In this document: positions 1 through 8,077 of the stretch, in pieces
Numbering within the stretch: position 1 is the stretch's first letter
Layout: every line of letters begins with the position of its first letter
NCBI RefSeq assembly: GCF_003971235.1
Contig: NZ_CP034661.1
Span: 4,154,001 to 4,218,000, forward strand
Length of the DNA: 64,000 nt
Direction of reading: 5' to 3'
Source of the DNA: Chryseobacterium aureum
GTDB taxonomy: Bacteria; Bacteroidota; Bacteroidia; Flavobacteriales; Weeksellaceae
Notes under the pieces: model-generated
The model's database searches: none
Told to the model about the DNA's origin: nothing
What the model saw: the letters and a program-made list of their open reading frames with translations, nothing else
Translations under genes and position numbers: made by a program

Positions 1-853
1 TATTAATATCTTCCTGCTCATGTTCAAAAGGTTCTATAGCAGCATTGCTCGTATATTTTCCTCTGGGATAAATGTAAACAGAATGATAGCCATAGCTGGC
101 ATGTACTTTTTGATCATTGACATCCTCTGCATCGGGATAAATGGAATTGACCAGGATGGTAGATTCGGGATTGGTTATTTTTTTATTTAAAACAACTCTT
201 ATACTGATTTCATTATTGATTAATAAGCTGTCTTTCACCTCGAAGTTCCTGGAGTCGAGTTCTTTCAAATAATTTTTAGCGATATCAAATGTAGGTCCTG
301 TTACATAGGAGTTATAACTTCTGCACAGCAGTAAAGCTTTTTTCAGATCCACGCTGTCTTTGTTCTCAAAATCATTTTTAAGGGCAGCCAGAATCTCTTT
401 TTTTGTTTTCTCGGTATCGCCATTGAAATAGCGGGGAAGTATGATCTGTGTTTTTGCCGGCAGACTTTCATATTTTTTCAGGAATTCTTCTTTATATTTT
501 TCCTGAAAATCTTTCTGAGCACTTTTATTTTTCTGAGCATTGATGTAAATTTCATACTGTGTTCCCATTGCATTAGAAATAATGGGATTACTTTTTCTGT
601 AAACACTGCGTACTGAATCCAGCTGGCTTAAAGCAATATCATAATTTTTTGCGGCCATACTTGCCCTGAAAAGATTATCATACTTTACTGCCTTGTCTTT
701 TTCTTTATAATTCTTTTGTATTTCAGAATTTAAATAAGAAATTAAAGGCTGCAGTTTCTCAATATTGTATTCATTAAAATGCTTGATACTTATTTTCTGG
801 GAAAAAGTAATATGGAATGTAAGAAAAAAAGATAGGGTTAACAGGTACTTCAT
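1..853 (-). CDS. Secreted S15/CocE-like hydrolase, N-terminal part only
   Basis: An open frame runs from an ATG at 853 leftwards off the window edge, giving 284 visible codons. It begins with a signal peptide (MKYLLTLSFFLTFHITFSQ). A Lys/Glu-rich helical region of about 190 residues follows. The last visible part has a hydrophobic strand (ILVNSIYP), then GYHSVYIYPRGKYTS and PFEHEQED. That pattern resembles the 'GY.VV..D.RG..S....PF.HE..D' segment of CocE/NonD and X-Pro dipeptidyl peptidase (S15) hydrolases. The catalytic Ser, Asp and His would lie beyond the window, so the family call is an inference from this short stretch. Export to the periplasm is likely. Confidence 0.6.
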   Translation of the reverse strand, partial: MKYLLTLSFFLTFHITFSQKISIKHFNEYNIEKLQPLISYLNSEIQKNYKEKDKAVKYDNLFRASMAAKNYDIALSQLDSVRSVYRKSNPIISNAMGTQYEIYINAQKNKSAQKDFQEKYKEEFLKKYESLPAKTQIILPRYFNGDTEKTKKEILAALKNDFENKDSVDLKKALLLCRSYNSYVTGPTFDIAKNYLKELDSRNFEVKDSLLINNEISIRVVLNKKITNPESTILVNSIYPDAEDVNDQKVHASYGYHSVYIYPRGKYTSNAAIEPFEHEQEDIN

Positions 854-907
854 AAAAATAAAAAATCAGTAATTTTTTTCAAAATTACTGATAAAATGTT
901 GAAATGT

Positions 908-1084
908 TTAATGGTTTTTTATTGTCATATCCAGAGTGTCATCTATTGTTCTGTCTACCACAGTATCGTTGTCGCCATTCAAAAGCATTTGATTGCCTCC
1001 TCCGGAGCTTAGCCCTCCTCTTATTTTAGACATTTGAACTTTGTTTAGGGATAATTTTTTTTCTGTTTTTTTAATTTTTTTCAC
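908..1084 (-). CDS. Orphan GG-leader small peptide, possible RiPP precursor
   Basis: A 58-residue peptide starting at a GTG (1084). A longer frame opens at 1126, but a promoter-like TTCCTTTG at 1131-1124 would put the transcript start inside it, so the GTG is preferred. The N-terminal half reads KKTEKKLSLNKVQMSKIRGG. This matches the Lys/Leu-rich leader with a double-glycine motif of Bacteroidota natural-product precursors. The C-terminal part (about 34 residues) is Gly, Asn and Asp-rich with no Cys. No maturase is adjacent, but a C39-type exporter that cuts after GG motifs lies at 9005-11191. Whether it is a peptide product or an uncharacterised secreted peptide cannot be told from sequence. 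Confidence 0.55.
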   Translation of the reverse strand: MKKIKKTEKKLSLNKVQMSKIRGGLSSGGGNQMLLNGDNDTVVDRTIDDTLDMTIKNH

Positions 1085-1230
1085 AGCTAAAATAATTTTA
1101 AAATTTCTAAATAAATTGAAGTACAAAGGAAATTCTATTCCTGTAAATAAAGAATTTATACATGCCGAAATTGATAAATTCCGATAAATTTAAATTGTAA
1201 ACTATTGGTTTTTAGTGTTTTGAAATATAT

Positions 1231-2961
1231 TTAATTGAGGGCTTTTATGTAATAAGAAGGAAGTGTTCCTGTTATTTTTTTGAAGGCATTGGTGAAAGAT
1301 TCAGCATTATTGTAGCCAATATCATCAGCAATAGCAGCGATGGTATGCTTTCTTATTTTTTCGTTAGATTTTAGCTCTTCAACAATATAGTTGATCCTGA
1401 GTTCATTCAGATATTGGGAAAAGTTTTTGCCTTTTAATTCATTAACCAGTTTGGAGAGATAATCCCTGTTTGTATCAAATTCTTTTGAAAGAGAGTCTAA
1501 TGTAATATTTTTATTGAGAAAGTGATTCGTCTTTTCAAACTGTTCTATTTTATCAATAAGTATTTTAAATTTCGGATTGGAAGAAAGGTCACTTTTCGGT
1601 GCTTTTTCCTTTCTTTCAATATGAGCGGAAGGATGATCTGTTATAGGAGTTTCATTCTTTTTTTCTTTTTCCGGTACAGGAGTAGCCAAAGGCTTTTCTG
1701 ATAATACTTTTGCCTGCCTTTCATATTCTTTTATTTTCTTTCTGTTTTTTCTGATTACCAATATGAATATTAAAGTAATGAGCATCAGAGACGCTATCAG
1801 CCAGGCATTCTGATGGTTCAGTTTTTCAATTACACCTACCTTTTCTTTCATAAGAAGGGGAGTATCATACTTTTTCAGAATTTCTTTTGAAAGATTTTTG
1901 CGGTTTACAGCAATTATACTGTCGCTATGGATCAGATTATCAATATATTTTAATTGGTTTTTTAAATCGCCTTTCTTTTTATAATAATCGATCAGAATTT
2001 CATATCCATCTCTTTTTATGGGCTCAAAGCTTTTGAAAGTAAAAGAAATGGAATCTGCCTTTTTAAAGAATCCTATAGCTTCGTTTTCACTGTGGGTTGT
2101 GTGTTTTATTTTTCCCAGATAGTAATATAAAACCCCTAGATTGGTATAATCTTTATTATGTATCAATCCTTTTTCTACTTCCAGCAGGATTTTATAAGAC
2201 GGCGGATAATCTTTTACATAAAAGAGGCTGATCCCTTTTATCATAAGCAGATAGCTGTAGTTAGAGTAATTGTTGTACTTCTTACATTCTGCCAGCCCGA
2301 GATCTGCAAATTCAATACTTTTTTTATAGTCCTTACATTTAGTATAAATATTAGCCAGTGAAAAAATAGAAGCAATGTAGTTTTTGGCATCTACATTGTT
2401 GGTTTTTGTTTTATCTTTCTCATACTCATAGTATTTCAAAAAAAGAGGGAGTGCTTCCTGATATTCTTCTGTAGCTGTTTTTAGGATGGCAATGAGCTTG
2501 TTTATATAAAAAAACTGTTCTTTATTTTCAGCCCTGTTGTGATTAATAGCTATGGTATACTCGTCTAAAGCTTCTTTGTATCTGCCTTCATTGTTGAATA
2601 AAATTCCCTTTAATATATGAGCTTTGGCCGGATAATCGTAGTTATTGACGTTTTTTGATGCAGAAATGAGTGAATCTGCAAATGGATGCCCGTTTTCATT
2701 CTTCAGATTTTTTACCCGGGCAATATTATAATATCCATCAAACAGGATGTCTTTGTTGTTTTCTTTCTTTCCTTTTAACAGAATATAATTGGCTAAAAGC
2801 TCAGCTTTATCATTGTCAATCTGGAATACTTTATTGTAAGCATCATCAATATACTTATAACTTTTGTTCTTTAACGAATCTGGAATGTGTAGTCCTTTTA
2901 TGCTTTGAGAAAAGAAAAAAACAGGAAAAACAGTTAAAATAATTAAATGAAACTTCTTCAT
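1231..2961 (-). CDS. Membrane-anchored TPR/AraC-type transcriptional regulator
   Basis: A 576-residue protein. It has a signal peptide (residues 1-19), a helical repeat region with TPR-like segments (about 55-370), one membrane helix (about 384-405, WLIASLMLITLIFILVI), a charged linker, and a C-terminal AraC-type HTH (about 484-576, with DSLSKEFDTNRDYLSKLV and IADDIGYNNAESFTNAFKKITG). In this flavobacterial family the TPR part is periplasmic and the DNA-binding part cytoplasmic, so it may sense an envelope signal. It is divergent from the outer membrane barrel gene at 3172, which it may regulate. That link is inferred from position only. Confidence 0.85.
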   Translation of the reverse strand: MKKFHLIILTVFPVFFFSQSIKGLHIPDSLKNKSYKYIDDAYNKVFQIDNDKAELLANYILLKGKKENNKDILFDGYYNIARVKNLKNENGHPFADSLISASKNVNNYDYPAKAHILKGILFNNEGRYKEALDEYTIAINHNRAENKEQFFYINKLIAILKTATEEYQEALPLFLKYYEYEKDKTKTNNVDAKNYIASIFSLANIYTKCKDYKKSIEFADLGLAECKKYNNYSNYSYLLMIKGISLFYVKDYPPSYKILLEVEKGLIHNKDYTNLGVLYYYLGKIKHTTHSENEAIGFFKKADSISFTFKSFEPIKRDGYEILIDYYKKKGDLKNQLKYIDNLIHSDSIIAVNRKNLSKEILKKYDTPLLMKEKVGVIEKLNHQNAWLIASLMLITLIFILVIRKNRKKIKEYERQAKVLSEKPLATPVPEKEKKNETPITDHPSAHIERKEKAPKSDLSSNPKFKILIDKIEQFEKTNHFLNKNITLDSLSKEFDTNRDYLSKLVNELKGKNFSQYLNELRINYIVEELKSNEKIRKHTIAAIADDIGYNNAESFTNAFKKITGTLPSYYIKALN

Positions 2962-2977
2962 ATCTCTAAATACAGTG

Positions 2978-2985
2978 CAAATTTA
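2978..2985 (-). promoter_or_regulatory. -7 promoter element of the TPR/AraC gene
   Basis: Reading the minus strand gives TAAATTTG, 17 bases before the ATG at 2961. It matches the Bacteroidota TAnnTTTG consensus and supports the chosen start. Confidence 0.5.
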
Positions 2986-3171
2986 TGAATTATCATTGAA
3001 TTTTTACCATGTATCTCTAAGTGTCTATATATCAATTGAATATTGATTTTAAAGAATCCTGAATTTGTAAATTTTTGGAAAGGGATATACCGGTATTGAT
3101 CAATCTTGGATTGCTAATCTTGTAGACTTTAGGGATAATCATGATGTTTGCATCAGAAATATTGAAAGTAA

Positions 3172-5298
3172 ATGAGAAAAATATTGATAGGTGTGGGGGT
3201 TCTGCTTCCGTTGTTGGGTTTCTCTCAAGAGAAGAAGGATTCTATTAAAACGGTTATAGAAAAACAAATTGCAGAAATAAAAGTGAATGGTAAAAAACCT
3301 TTTTTTGAACAAAAGGATGACCGTTTCGTTTTTAATGTTGAAAACAGCGATTTAGTGGTAGGCAATCACATATCCGAAGTTCTTTCTCAAACTCCGTTGT
3401 TAAAAGTAGATGATAATAAAATAACTCTTTTAGGAACCAATGCATCGGTTTACATCAATGACAGAAAATCAATTCTGAAAGGAAAAGACTTAATACAATA
3501 TCTCAATGCGATGCCGGCTTCTAATCTGGTAAAGATAGAGCTGATTACCAATCCTTCTTCAAAATATGATCTGGAAGATGCAATGATTATTAACCTGAAG
3601 CTGAAGAAACTGGAAACAGACGGACTGAAGGGAAGTTTTACCATTACCGATAAACAAAACAGAAAAAACAGTCAGCAGGCCAATATTGCTTTAAATTATC
3701 ATAAAAACAGATTTTCAAATAATACCATGTTGTTTTTTGAAAATAATAATGACCTGCAAAGAAACAGCATTGATAACTACAGCTCCAAAACCAGCAGAAA
3801 TCAGATTACAGGAAATACGCTGATAAAAGAAACCAACTTTGGGGGAAATACAGGGTTTGATTATGAGCTTAATGAGAAAAGCAGCATAGGAGGTATTTTG
3901 GAATACTACCACAAAACACCCGAATCTTCCCTTGAAAACAGGAATATCTATAATGATAACGTAGGAGGGATTTTTGAAAACAGAACGGTAAATACACAAA
4001 ATGATAAGCTGAATCTTTTCGGAGGAAATGTTTATTACAGCTTTAATGATGATAAAAAATCCAGGAGGCTGGATGTCAACTTCGATTATTACACCCATCA
4101 CAGAGACAATACGACGGAGTTTTTCAATTTGACGAACCCGTATTCAAACTTAATATATAATGATTATCAGAAAGACAATTACACCGTAAGGGTAGATTAT
4201 TCTAAAACTTTCGAGAAACTGAAAATAAGTCTTGAAGCAGGAGGGAAGCTTAATTGGCTTTCTACAGAGAACCCCTATTCCTATTATAATGCAGACGGTA
4301 CATTGAATACCCTGTTTTCTAATAATTTTACTTATCATGAAAACATTAACGCAGTATATACCAATGTTAAGAAAAAACTCTTTTCTGTGCTGGACGTCAG
4401 CTTAGGGCTGCGCTATGAAAATACAAACATCAGTGCAAAACAAAATACGGTTAGCGAAAACTTCTCCAGAAGTTATAACAATATTGTGCCCAGCATCAAT
4501 TTTTCTTATATGATTAATAAGAACAACAGAGTTTCTCTGGGATACAGAACCGCGTTGTGGAGACCCTATGTAGATGATTTGAATCCTTTTATCTATAAAA
4601 ATAACGAAACCTGGTGGGAAACCGGAAATCCGGATCTGAATGTAGCAAAGATGTATTTGTTTAATGCCAGCTACAGCATAAAAAGAACCTGGGTGTTTGT
4701 AAGCAATTTCGGAATTGTAAAAAATCCTATTCTTCCTTATACAGAAGTGGTAGATCATATTTCTGTTACGAGACCTAAAAACTTTGAAGGCAATGTAAAA
4801 CGTTTTTATGTAGGGCTGAACTACAACAAACCGTTATTTGAGAACAAATGGATGTTCAATCTTTCAACAGGGATGTATTATATCAATAATGCAGATATCT
4901 ATGATACCCATCCTAGTTCATGGTATAATAACTCTTCTGTTACCATCAGTGGAAACAACCTTTGGAATAAAGGCTGGAACATCAGCTACAACTTTGGTTA
5001 CACCTCTCCATATACCCTGGTTAATAAGAAGAACGGTTATTTTATCAATAATCAGATTGAGGTTTCAAAGAATTATAAAGATTTCAAATTCAAGCTTTCT
5101 GTAAAAGATCTGCTGAATCTTTCAAACTCCCGTAATACATTATACAATAACGACGGGTATATTGAAACCTTTTCGCAATCCAATTTAAGATCCATATCAC
5201 TCAGCATATCCAAGACATTTGGAAACAACAAAGTAAAAAAGGTGAATACCGGAGATATAGACAAGGGAAGAACCCAAAATGAAAATCCCCGACTATAA
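3172..5298 (+). CDS. Outer membrane beta-barrel (TonB-receptor-like) protein
   Basis: 708 residues with a signal peptide (MRKILIGVGVLLPLLGFSQ). A short plug-like region follows (about 55-150; VGNHISEVLSQTPLLKVDDN, INPSS-type 'ITNPSSKYD'). The rest is a long region of alternating amphipathic strands rich in Asn, Tyr and Ser, typical of the OMP_b-brl_3 barrel family. Most relatives carry an N-terminal carboxypeptidase-like domain before the plug, and none is visible here. The gene ends 53 bases before the first peptide precursor and has the same orientation. A role in moving the peptide across the outer membrane is possible, but unrelated nutrient uptake is equally possible. Confidence 0.8.
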   Translation: MRKILIGVGVLLPLLGFSQEKKDSIKTVIEKQIAEIKVNGKKPFFEQKDDRFVFNVENSDLVVGNHISEVLSQTPLLKVDDNKITLLGTNASVYINDRKSILKGKDLIQYLNAMPASNLVKIELITNPSSKYDLEDAMIINLKLKKLETDGLKGSFTITDKQNRKNSQQANIALNYHKNRFSNNTMLFFENNNDLQRNSIDNYSSKTSRNQITGNTLIKETNFGGNTGFDYELNEKSSIGGILEYYHKTPESSLENRNIYNDNVGGIFENRTVNTQNDKLNLFGGNVYYSFNDDKKSRRLDVNFDYYTHHRDNTTEFFNLTNPYSNLIYNDYQKDNYTVRVDYSKTFEKLKISLEAGGKLNWLSTENPYSYYNADGTLNTLFSNNFTYHENINAVYTNVKKKLFSVLDVSLGLRYENTNISAKQNTVSENFSRSYNNIVPSINFSYMINKNNRVSLGYRTALWRPYVDDLNPFIYKNNETWWETGNPDLNVAKMYLFNASYSIKRTWVFVSNFGIVKNPILPYTEVVDHISVTRPKNFEGNVKRFYVGLNYNKPLFENKWMFNLSTGMYYINNADIYDTHPSSWYNNSSVTISGNNLWNKGWNISYNFGYTSPYTLVNKKNGYFINNQIEVSKNYKDFKFKLSVKDLLNLSNSRNTLYNNDGYIETFSQSNLRSISLSISKTFGNNKVKKVNTGDIDKGRTQNENPRL

Positions 5299-5351
5299 TC
5301 CTGCAATTTTTACTAAAAACGAATAACACCAAAGGATAAAAACTAATAACC

Positions 5352-5552
5352 ATGAAAAACAAAAAACTTGAGGAATTATCTAAAAAGATAACTCAGGGCA
5401 AGATCAAAAAATTACAGAAATATGAAGTTCTCACGATATACGCTGGAAAGAAGAGTATTATAGAAGAAGACTGCTATGATGGGCCAAACTGTCATGTGTA
5501 TTGTGGACCGGCGCCGGTGTGTTCAGAGAACAACTGCTGGATGTATTCATAA
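5352..5552 (+). CDS. RiPP precursor peptide 1 (Cys-rich, atypical cleavage motif)
   Basis: 66 residues. The leader MKNKKLEELSKKITQGK is shared with the four following precursors. At the expected leader/core border it has YAGKK instead of KGG, so the double-glycine motif is degenerate. The core has five Cys and ends in NNCWMYS, the same C-terminal 'N.CW.Y/F' signature as its neighbours. The 37 bases before the ATG are identical to those before precursor 2. The product is probably modified by the radical SAM/SPASM enzyme at 6712 and exported by the ABC transporter at 9005. Confidence 0.8.
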   Translation: MKNKKLEELSKKITQGKIKKLQKYEVLTIYAGKKSIIEEDCYDGPNCHVYCGPAPVCSENNCWMYS

Positions 5553-5627
5553 AATCCTGTAGACACCTTTTGAGGATTGAAGCTGTTCAAAAAAACGAAT
5601 AACACCAAAGGATAAAAACTAATAACC

Positions 5628-5834
5628 ATGAAAAACAAAAAACTGTTTGAATTGTCTAAAAAAATCACCGAGAACAAAATCCCGGGAATGAAAAGAGAAT
5701 CAGTAGAAATCATTAAAGGGGGAGTACAAAAAGAGATCATATCAGACTGTGCATGTTTCGGTTCAAATGCATGTTGGGGGTATGGAACCAGCCCATGTGC
5801 CTCAAACAGTTGTTGGGCTTATTTTGACCAATAA
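5628..5834 (+). CDS. RiPP precursor peptide 2
   Basis: 68 residues. Leader MKNKKLFELSKKITENK, then EIIKGG as a clean double-glycine cleavage site near residue 32. The core contains two CW blocks (NACWGYG and NSCWAY) and two further Cys at its start (DCACFG). It fits the precursor family on leader, motif and position. The upstream cassette including the ATG is a copy of that before precursor 1, which points to tandem duplication. Confidence 0.85.
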   Translation: MKNKKLFELSKKITENKIPGMKRESVEIIKGGVQKEIISDCACFGSNACWGYGTSPCASNSCWAYFDQ

Positions 5835-5904
5835 CTCTTCTATACAGGCTTGAGTAATTTTTAATAGGGTTAAGATTCGTAATAAACATAAAAAACTTAC
5901 TTCT

Positions 5905-6086
5905 ATGAAAAACAAAAAGCTTGAAATGATTTCCAAAAAATCACAAAGCTCAAAATGAAAAAACTGCAGAAAGAGGGCCTTATATGTATCACAGGTGGTT
6001 TGCTCGCTTACCATTGTAGCCAATGTACCTGTAGTGACTGCAGGCCGGATTTGCAGACAGATCCTGATTGCTGGAGCTTTTCATAA
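5905..6086 (+). pseudogene. RiPP precursor peptide 3, frameshifted at an A6 run
   Basis: ATG at 5905 starts the family leader (MKNKKLEMISKK). The frame then stops at TGA 5956-5958 after 17 codons. Adding one A to the A6 run at 5935-5940 restores a complete precursor: leader, ITGG border, and a core with six Cys ending in DCWSFS and TAA at 6084-6086. The rest of the frame is intact, so the break is recent, a sequencing error in a homopolymer, or slippage-dependent expression. The restored core is the most Cys-rich and has only one CW block. Confidence 0.8.
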
Positions 6087-6163
6087 AGAAATTTGTGTTC
6101 TGTATAGCCCTGTGTGGAATTAAAACTGTTCAGGGAAATTATTAACCATGAAAATTGATGATC

Positions 6164-6364
6164 ATGAAAAACAAAAAATTGTTTGAATTGTCTAAGAAAA
6201 TTACTGAAAACAAGCTACAGGGAATGAGCGAAAATTCAGTAAAGACAATCAAAGGAGGTAAACTGCCTTTAGAACTTGCTGCAGACTGCTCAAGCCAGAA
6301 CAGCTGCTGGGGATTCGGAGGTACAGCTATTTGCAGTGGTAACAGCTGCTGGAGCTATAACTAA
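6164..6364 (+). CDS. RiPP precursor peptide 4
   Basis: 66 residues from the ATG at 6164, which aligns with the family leader MKNKKLFELSKKITENK. In-frame upstream starts are not part of the family. Cleavage motif KTIKGG. The core after GG is KLPLELAADCSSQNSCWGFG followed by a second block ending NSCWSYN, so it has four Cys and two Trp in the spacing C-x5-CW and C-x4-CW. It is nearly identical to precursor 5 apart from a few core substitutions, a sign of recent duplication with core diversification. Confidence 0.88.
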   Translation: MKNKKLFELSKKITENKLQGMSENSVKTIKGGKLPLELAADCSSQNSCWGFGGTAICSGNSCWSYN

Positions 6365-6454
6365 TACGCTCTGATTCCGTCAATCATGTTCTGCAGGGTC
6401 TTGTGTGGAATTAAAACTTTACAAGAAAAAAAAATTAACCTAAGATTTATTGTG

Positions 6455-6655
6455 ATGAAAAACAAAAAATTGTTTGAATTGTCTAAAAAAATCACTGAAA
6501 ACAAGCTACAGGGAATGAGCGAAAATTCAGTAAAGACAATCAAAGGAGGTAAGTTACCTTTAGAACTAGCGGCAAGCTGCACAAGCCAGAATGACTGCTG
6601 GGGATTCGGAGGTACACAGACTTGCAGTGGTAACGAATGTTGGAGTTACAACTAA
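6455..6655 (+). CDS. RiPP precursor peptide 5
   Basis: 66 residues from the ATG at 6455. Leader and KTIKGG site are identical to precursor 4. Core changes are few (AASCTSQNDCWGFG, TQTC, NECWSYN), and all Cys and Trp positions are kept. Conservation of C and CW with variation elsewhere marks these residues as the likely targets of modification. The stop is 56 bases before the maturase gene, with a hairpin in between. Confidence 0.88.
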   Translation: MKNKKLFELSKKITENKLQGMSENSVKTIKGGKLPLELAASCTSQNDCWGFGGTQTCSGNECWSYN

Positions 6656-6664
6656 AGTAAAAAG

Positions 6665-6688
6665 TAGAGTAGCATTCGTGCTACTCTA
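6665..6688. promoter_or_regulatory. Hairpin between precursor genes and maturase
   Basis: A perfect 9-bp inverted repeat TAGAGTAGC / GCTACTCTA with a 6-base loop, followed by TTTAATG rather than a clean T-run. It could act as a leaky terminator or an RNA-stabilising stem, so that precursors outnumber the enzyme. The sequence shows the hairpin; the role is inferred. Confidence 0.55.
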
Positions 6689-6711
6689 TTTAATGTTAAA
6701 ATAAAATAATT

Positions 6712-8067
6712 ATGAAATACAAATTATCAAGATATATCCATACCATAGAAAACGAGGAAATTTTAGATGATCATATCATTCTTTTTTCTACCCGTTCCGG
6801 AACATCCATTGAAGTGAAAAAAGGATTATATGAAAAAATATGTAACCTTGAAACCACTGAAATTCCTGAAGAAATTTTTATCAACCTGATAAAAAATGAG
6901 TTTTATGTTCCCGAGTTTGAAGATGAGTTGAGAGAAATCCTGTCAGATAACATCATGTCTGTAGACCACCAGGATCTGAAAACACTTTCTTATGTGATCC
7001 AGCCTTCCGGAAACTGCCAGTTAGGATGTCACTATTGCGGGCAGCTGCATACCAACAAAAGTATGTCCAAAGAAGTGTTAGATCTTACGTATGACAGAAT
7101 CATCACCAAAATGGAAAGCCTTTCCGGTGATCTTGAACATTTAAGCATTACCTGGTATGGCGGAGAGCCGTTAACAGGGCTTTCGGCGATCTCTAATCTA
7201 TCTACCCGCTTAATCAGCCTGTGCGAAGAAAAAAACATCCAATATTCTTCAAAAATCATTACTAATGCATTAAGCCTTAAATATTCTCTGTTTGAAAAAC
7301 TGGTAAAAAATTACCGGGTTACAGAATATCAGATCACCGTTGACGGAACTCAGGAATTCCACGATAAGAGAAGATATCTTAAGAATGGTTCCAACAGTTT
7401 TGATATCATTATTAAAAATATCAAAGAAATTGTTAATTCCGAACTGTATCAAAAAGAAGCCAGCTTCAATATCCGATGTAATGTAGATAAAGAAAACAGC
7501 TACAATGTGATCGATTTTATTGATTATCTGGAAGCAGAAGGAATCCTGGAACACGTAAGTTTCTATCTGGCTCCTATTCACGACTGGGGTGATAACAAAG
7601 CTACCATTAAAGGAGTTTCCAAAGAAGAATTCGCAGAGCTTGAAATAGAAGTTTATATGAAGCTTTTACAGTCAAAAGCCAAATTTAAAACCCAGATTAT
7701 CCCAGAAAGAGTTACCAAACCATGCATGGTGGTCAGCCAGACTTCGGAAGTATTTGATGCCTTCGGAAACGTTTCTACATGCTGGGAAATTCCGTACACT
7801 CCGAAATATGACAACTCTGAGTTTTATGCCGGAAACATTGTGAAAGATAAAGAGGTAGACAGCAAAAATGTTGTGATGAGAAACTGGTTTAATGAAATAC
7901 CGGATAACAACTCATGGTGCAAAAGCTGCAAATTCCTTCCGTTGTGTGGAGGAGCGTGTCCGAAAAACTGGTATGATAATATCCCGGCGTGTCCTTCCTT
8001 CAAATTTAATATTGACGACAGAATTCTTCTTCAGAGATATATTAATGAACAAGCTGTGCTTTCTTAA
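6712..8067 (+). CDS. Radical SAM/SPASM peptide-modifying enzyme
   Basis: 451 residues. The radical SAM cluster motif is C102-x3-C106-x2-C109 (CQLGCHYCG), with the WYGGEPL glycine motif after it. A C-terminal SPASM region has Cys near 357 (STCWEI) and CKSCKFLPLCGGACP at about 403-417, followed by ACPSF, enough to hold auxiliary Fe-S clusters. About 95 N-terminal residues precede the radical SAM core and may bind the leader. Family members install thioether, C-C or other crosslinks in ribosomal peptides. It lies between its likely substrates and the exporter, so the assignment as maturase is strong. The actual crosslink is unknown; Cys and Trp are the conserved core residues. Confidence 0.9.
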   Translation: MKYKLSRYIHTIENEEILDDHIILFSTRSGTSIEVKKGLYEKICNLETTEIPEEIFINLIKNEFYVPEFEDELREILSDNIMSVDHQDLKTLSYVIQPSGNCQLGCHYCGQLHTNKSMSKEVLDLTYDRIITKMESLSGDLEHLSITWYGGEPLTGLSAISNLSTRLISLCEEKNIQYSSKIITNALSLKYSLFEKLVKNYRVTEYQITVDGTQEFHDKRRYLKNGSNSFDIIIKNIKEIVNSELYQKEASFNIRCNVDKENSYNVIDFIDYLEAEGILEHVSFYLAPIHDWGDNKATIKGVSKEEFAELEIEVYMKLLQSKAKFKTQIIPERVTKPCMVVSQTSEVFDAFGNVSTCWEIPYTPKYDNSEFYAGNIVKDKEVDSKNVVMRNWFNEIPDNNSWCKSCKFLPLCGGACPKNWYDNIPACPSFKFNIDDRILLQRYINEQAVLS

Positions 8068-8077
8068 TCGATGATGT

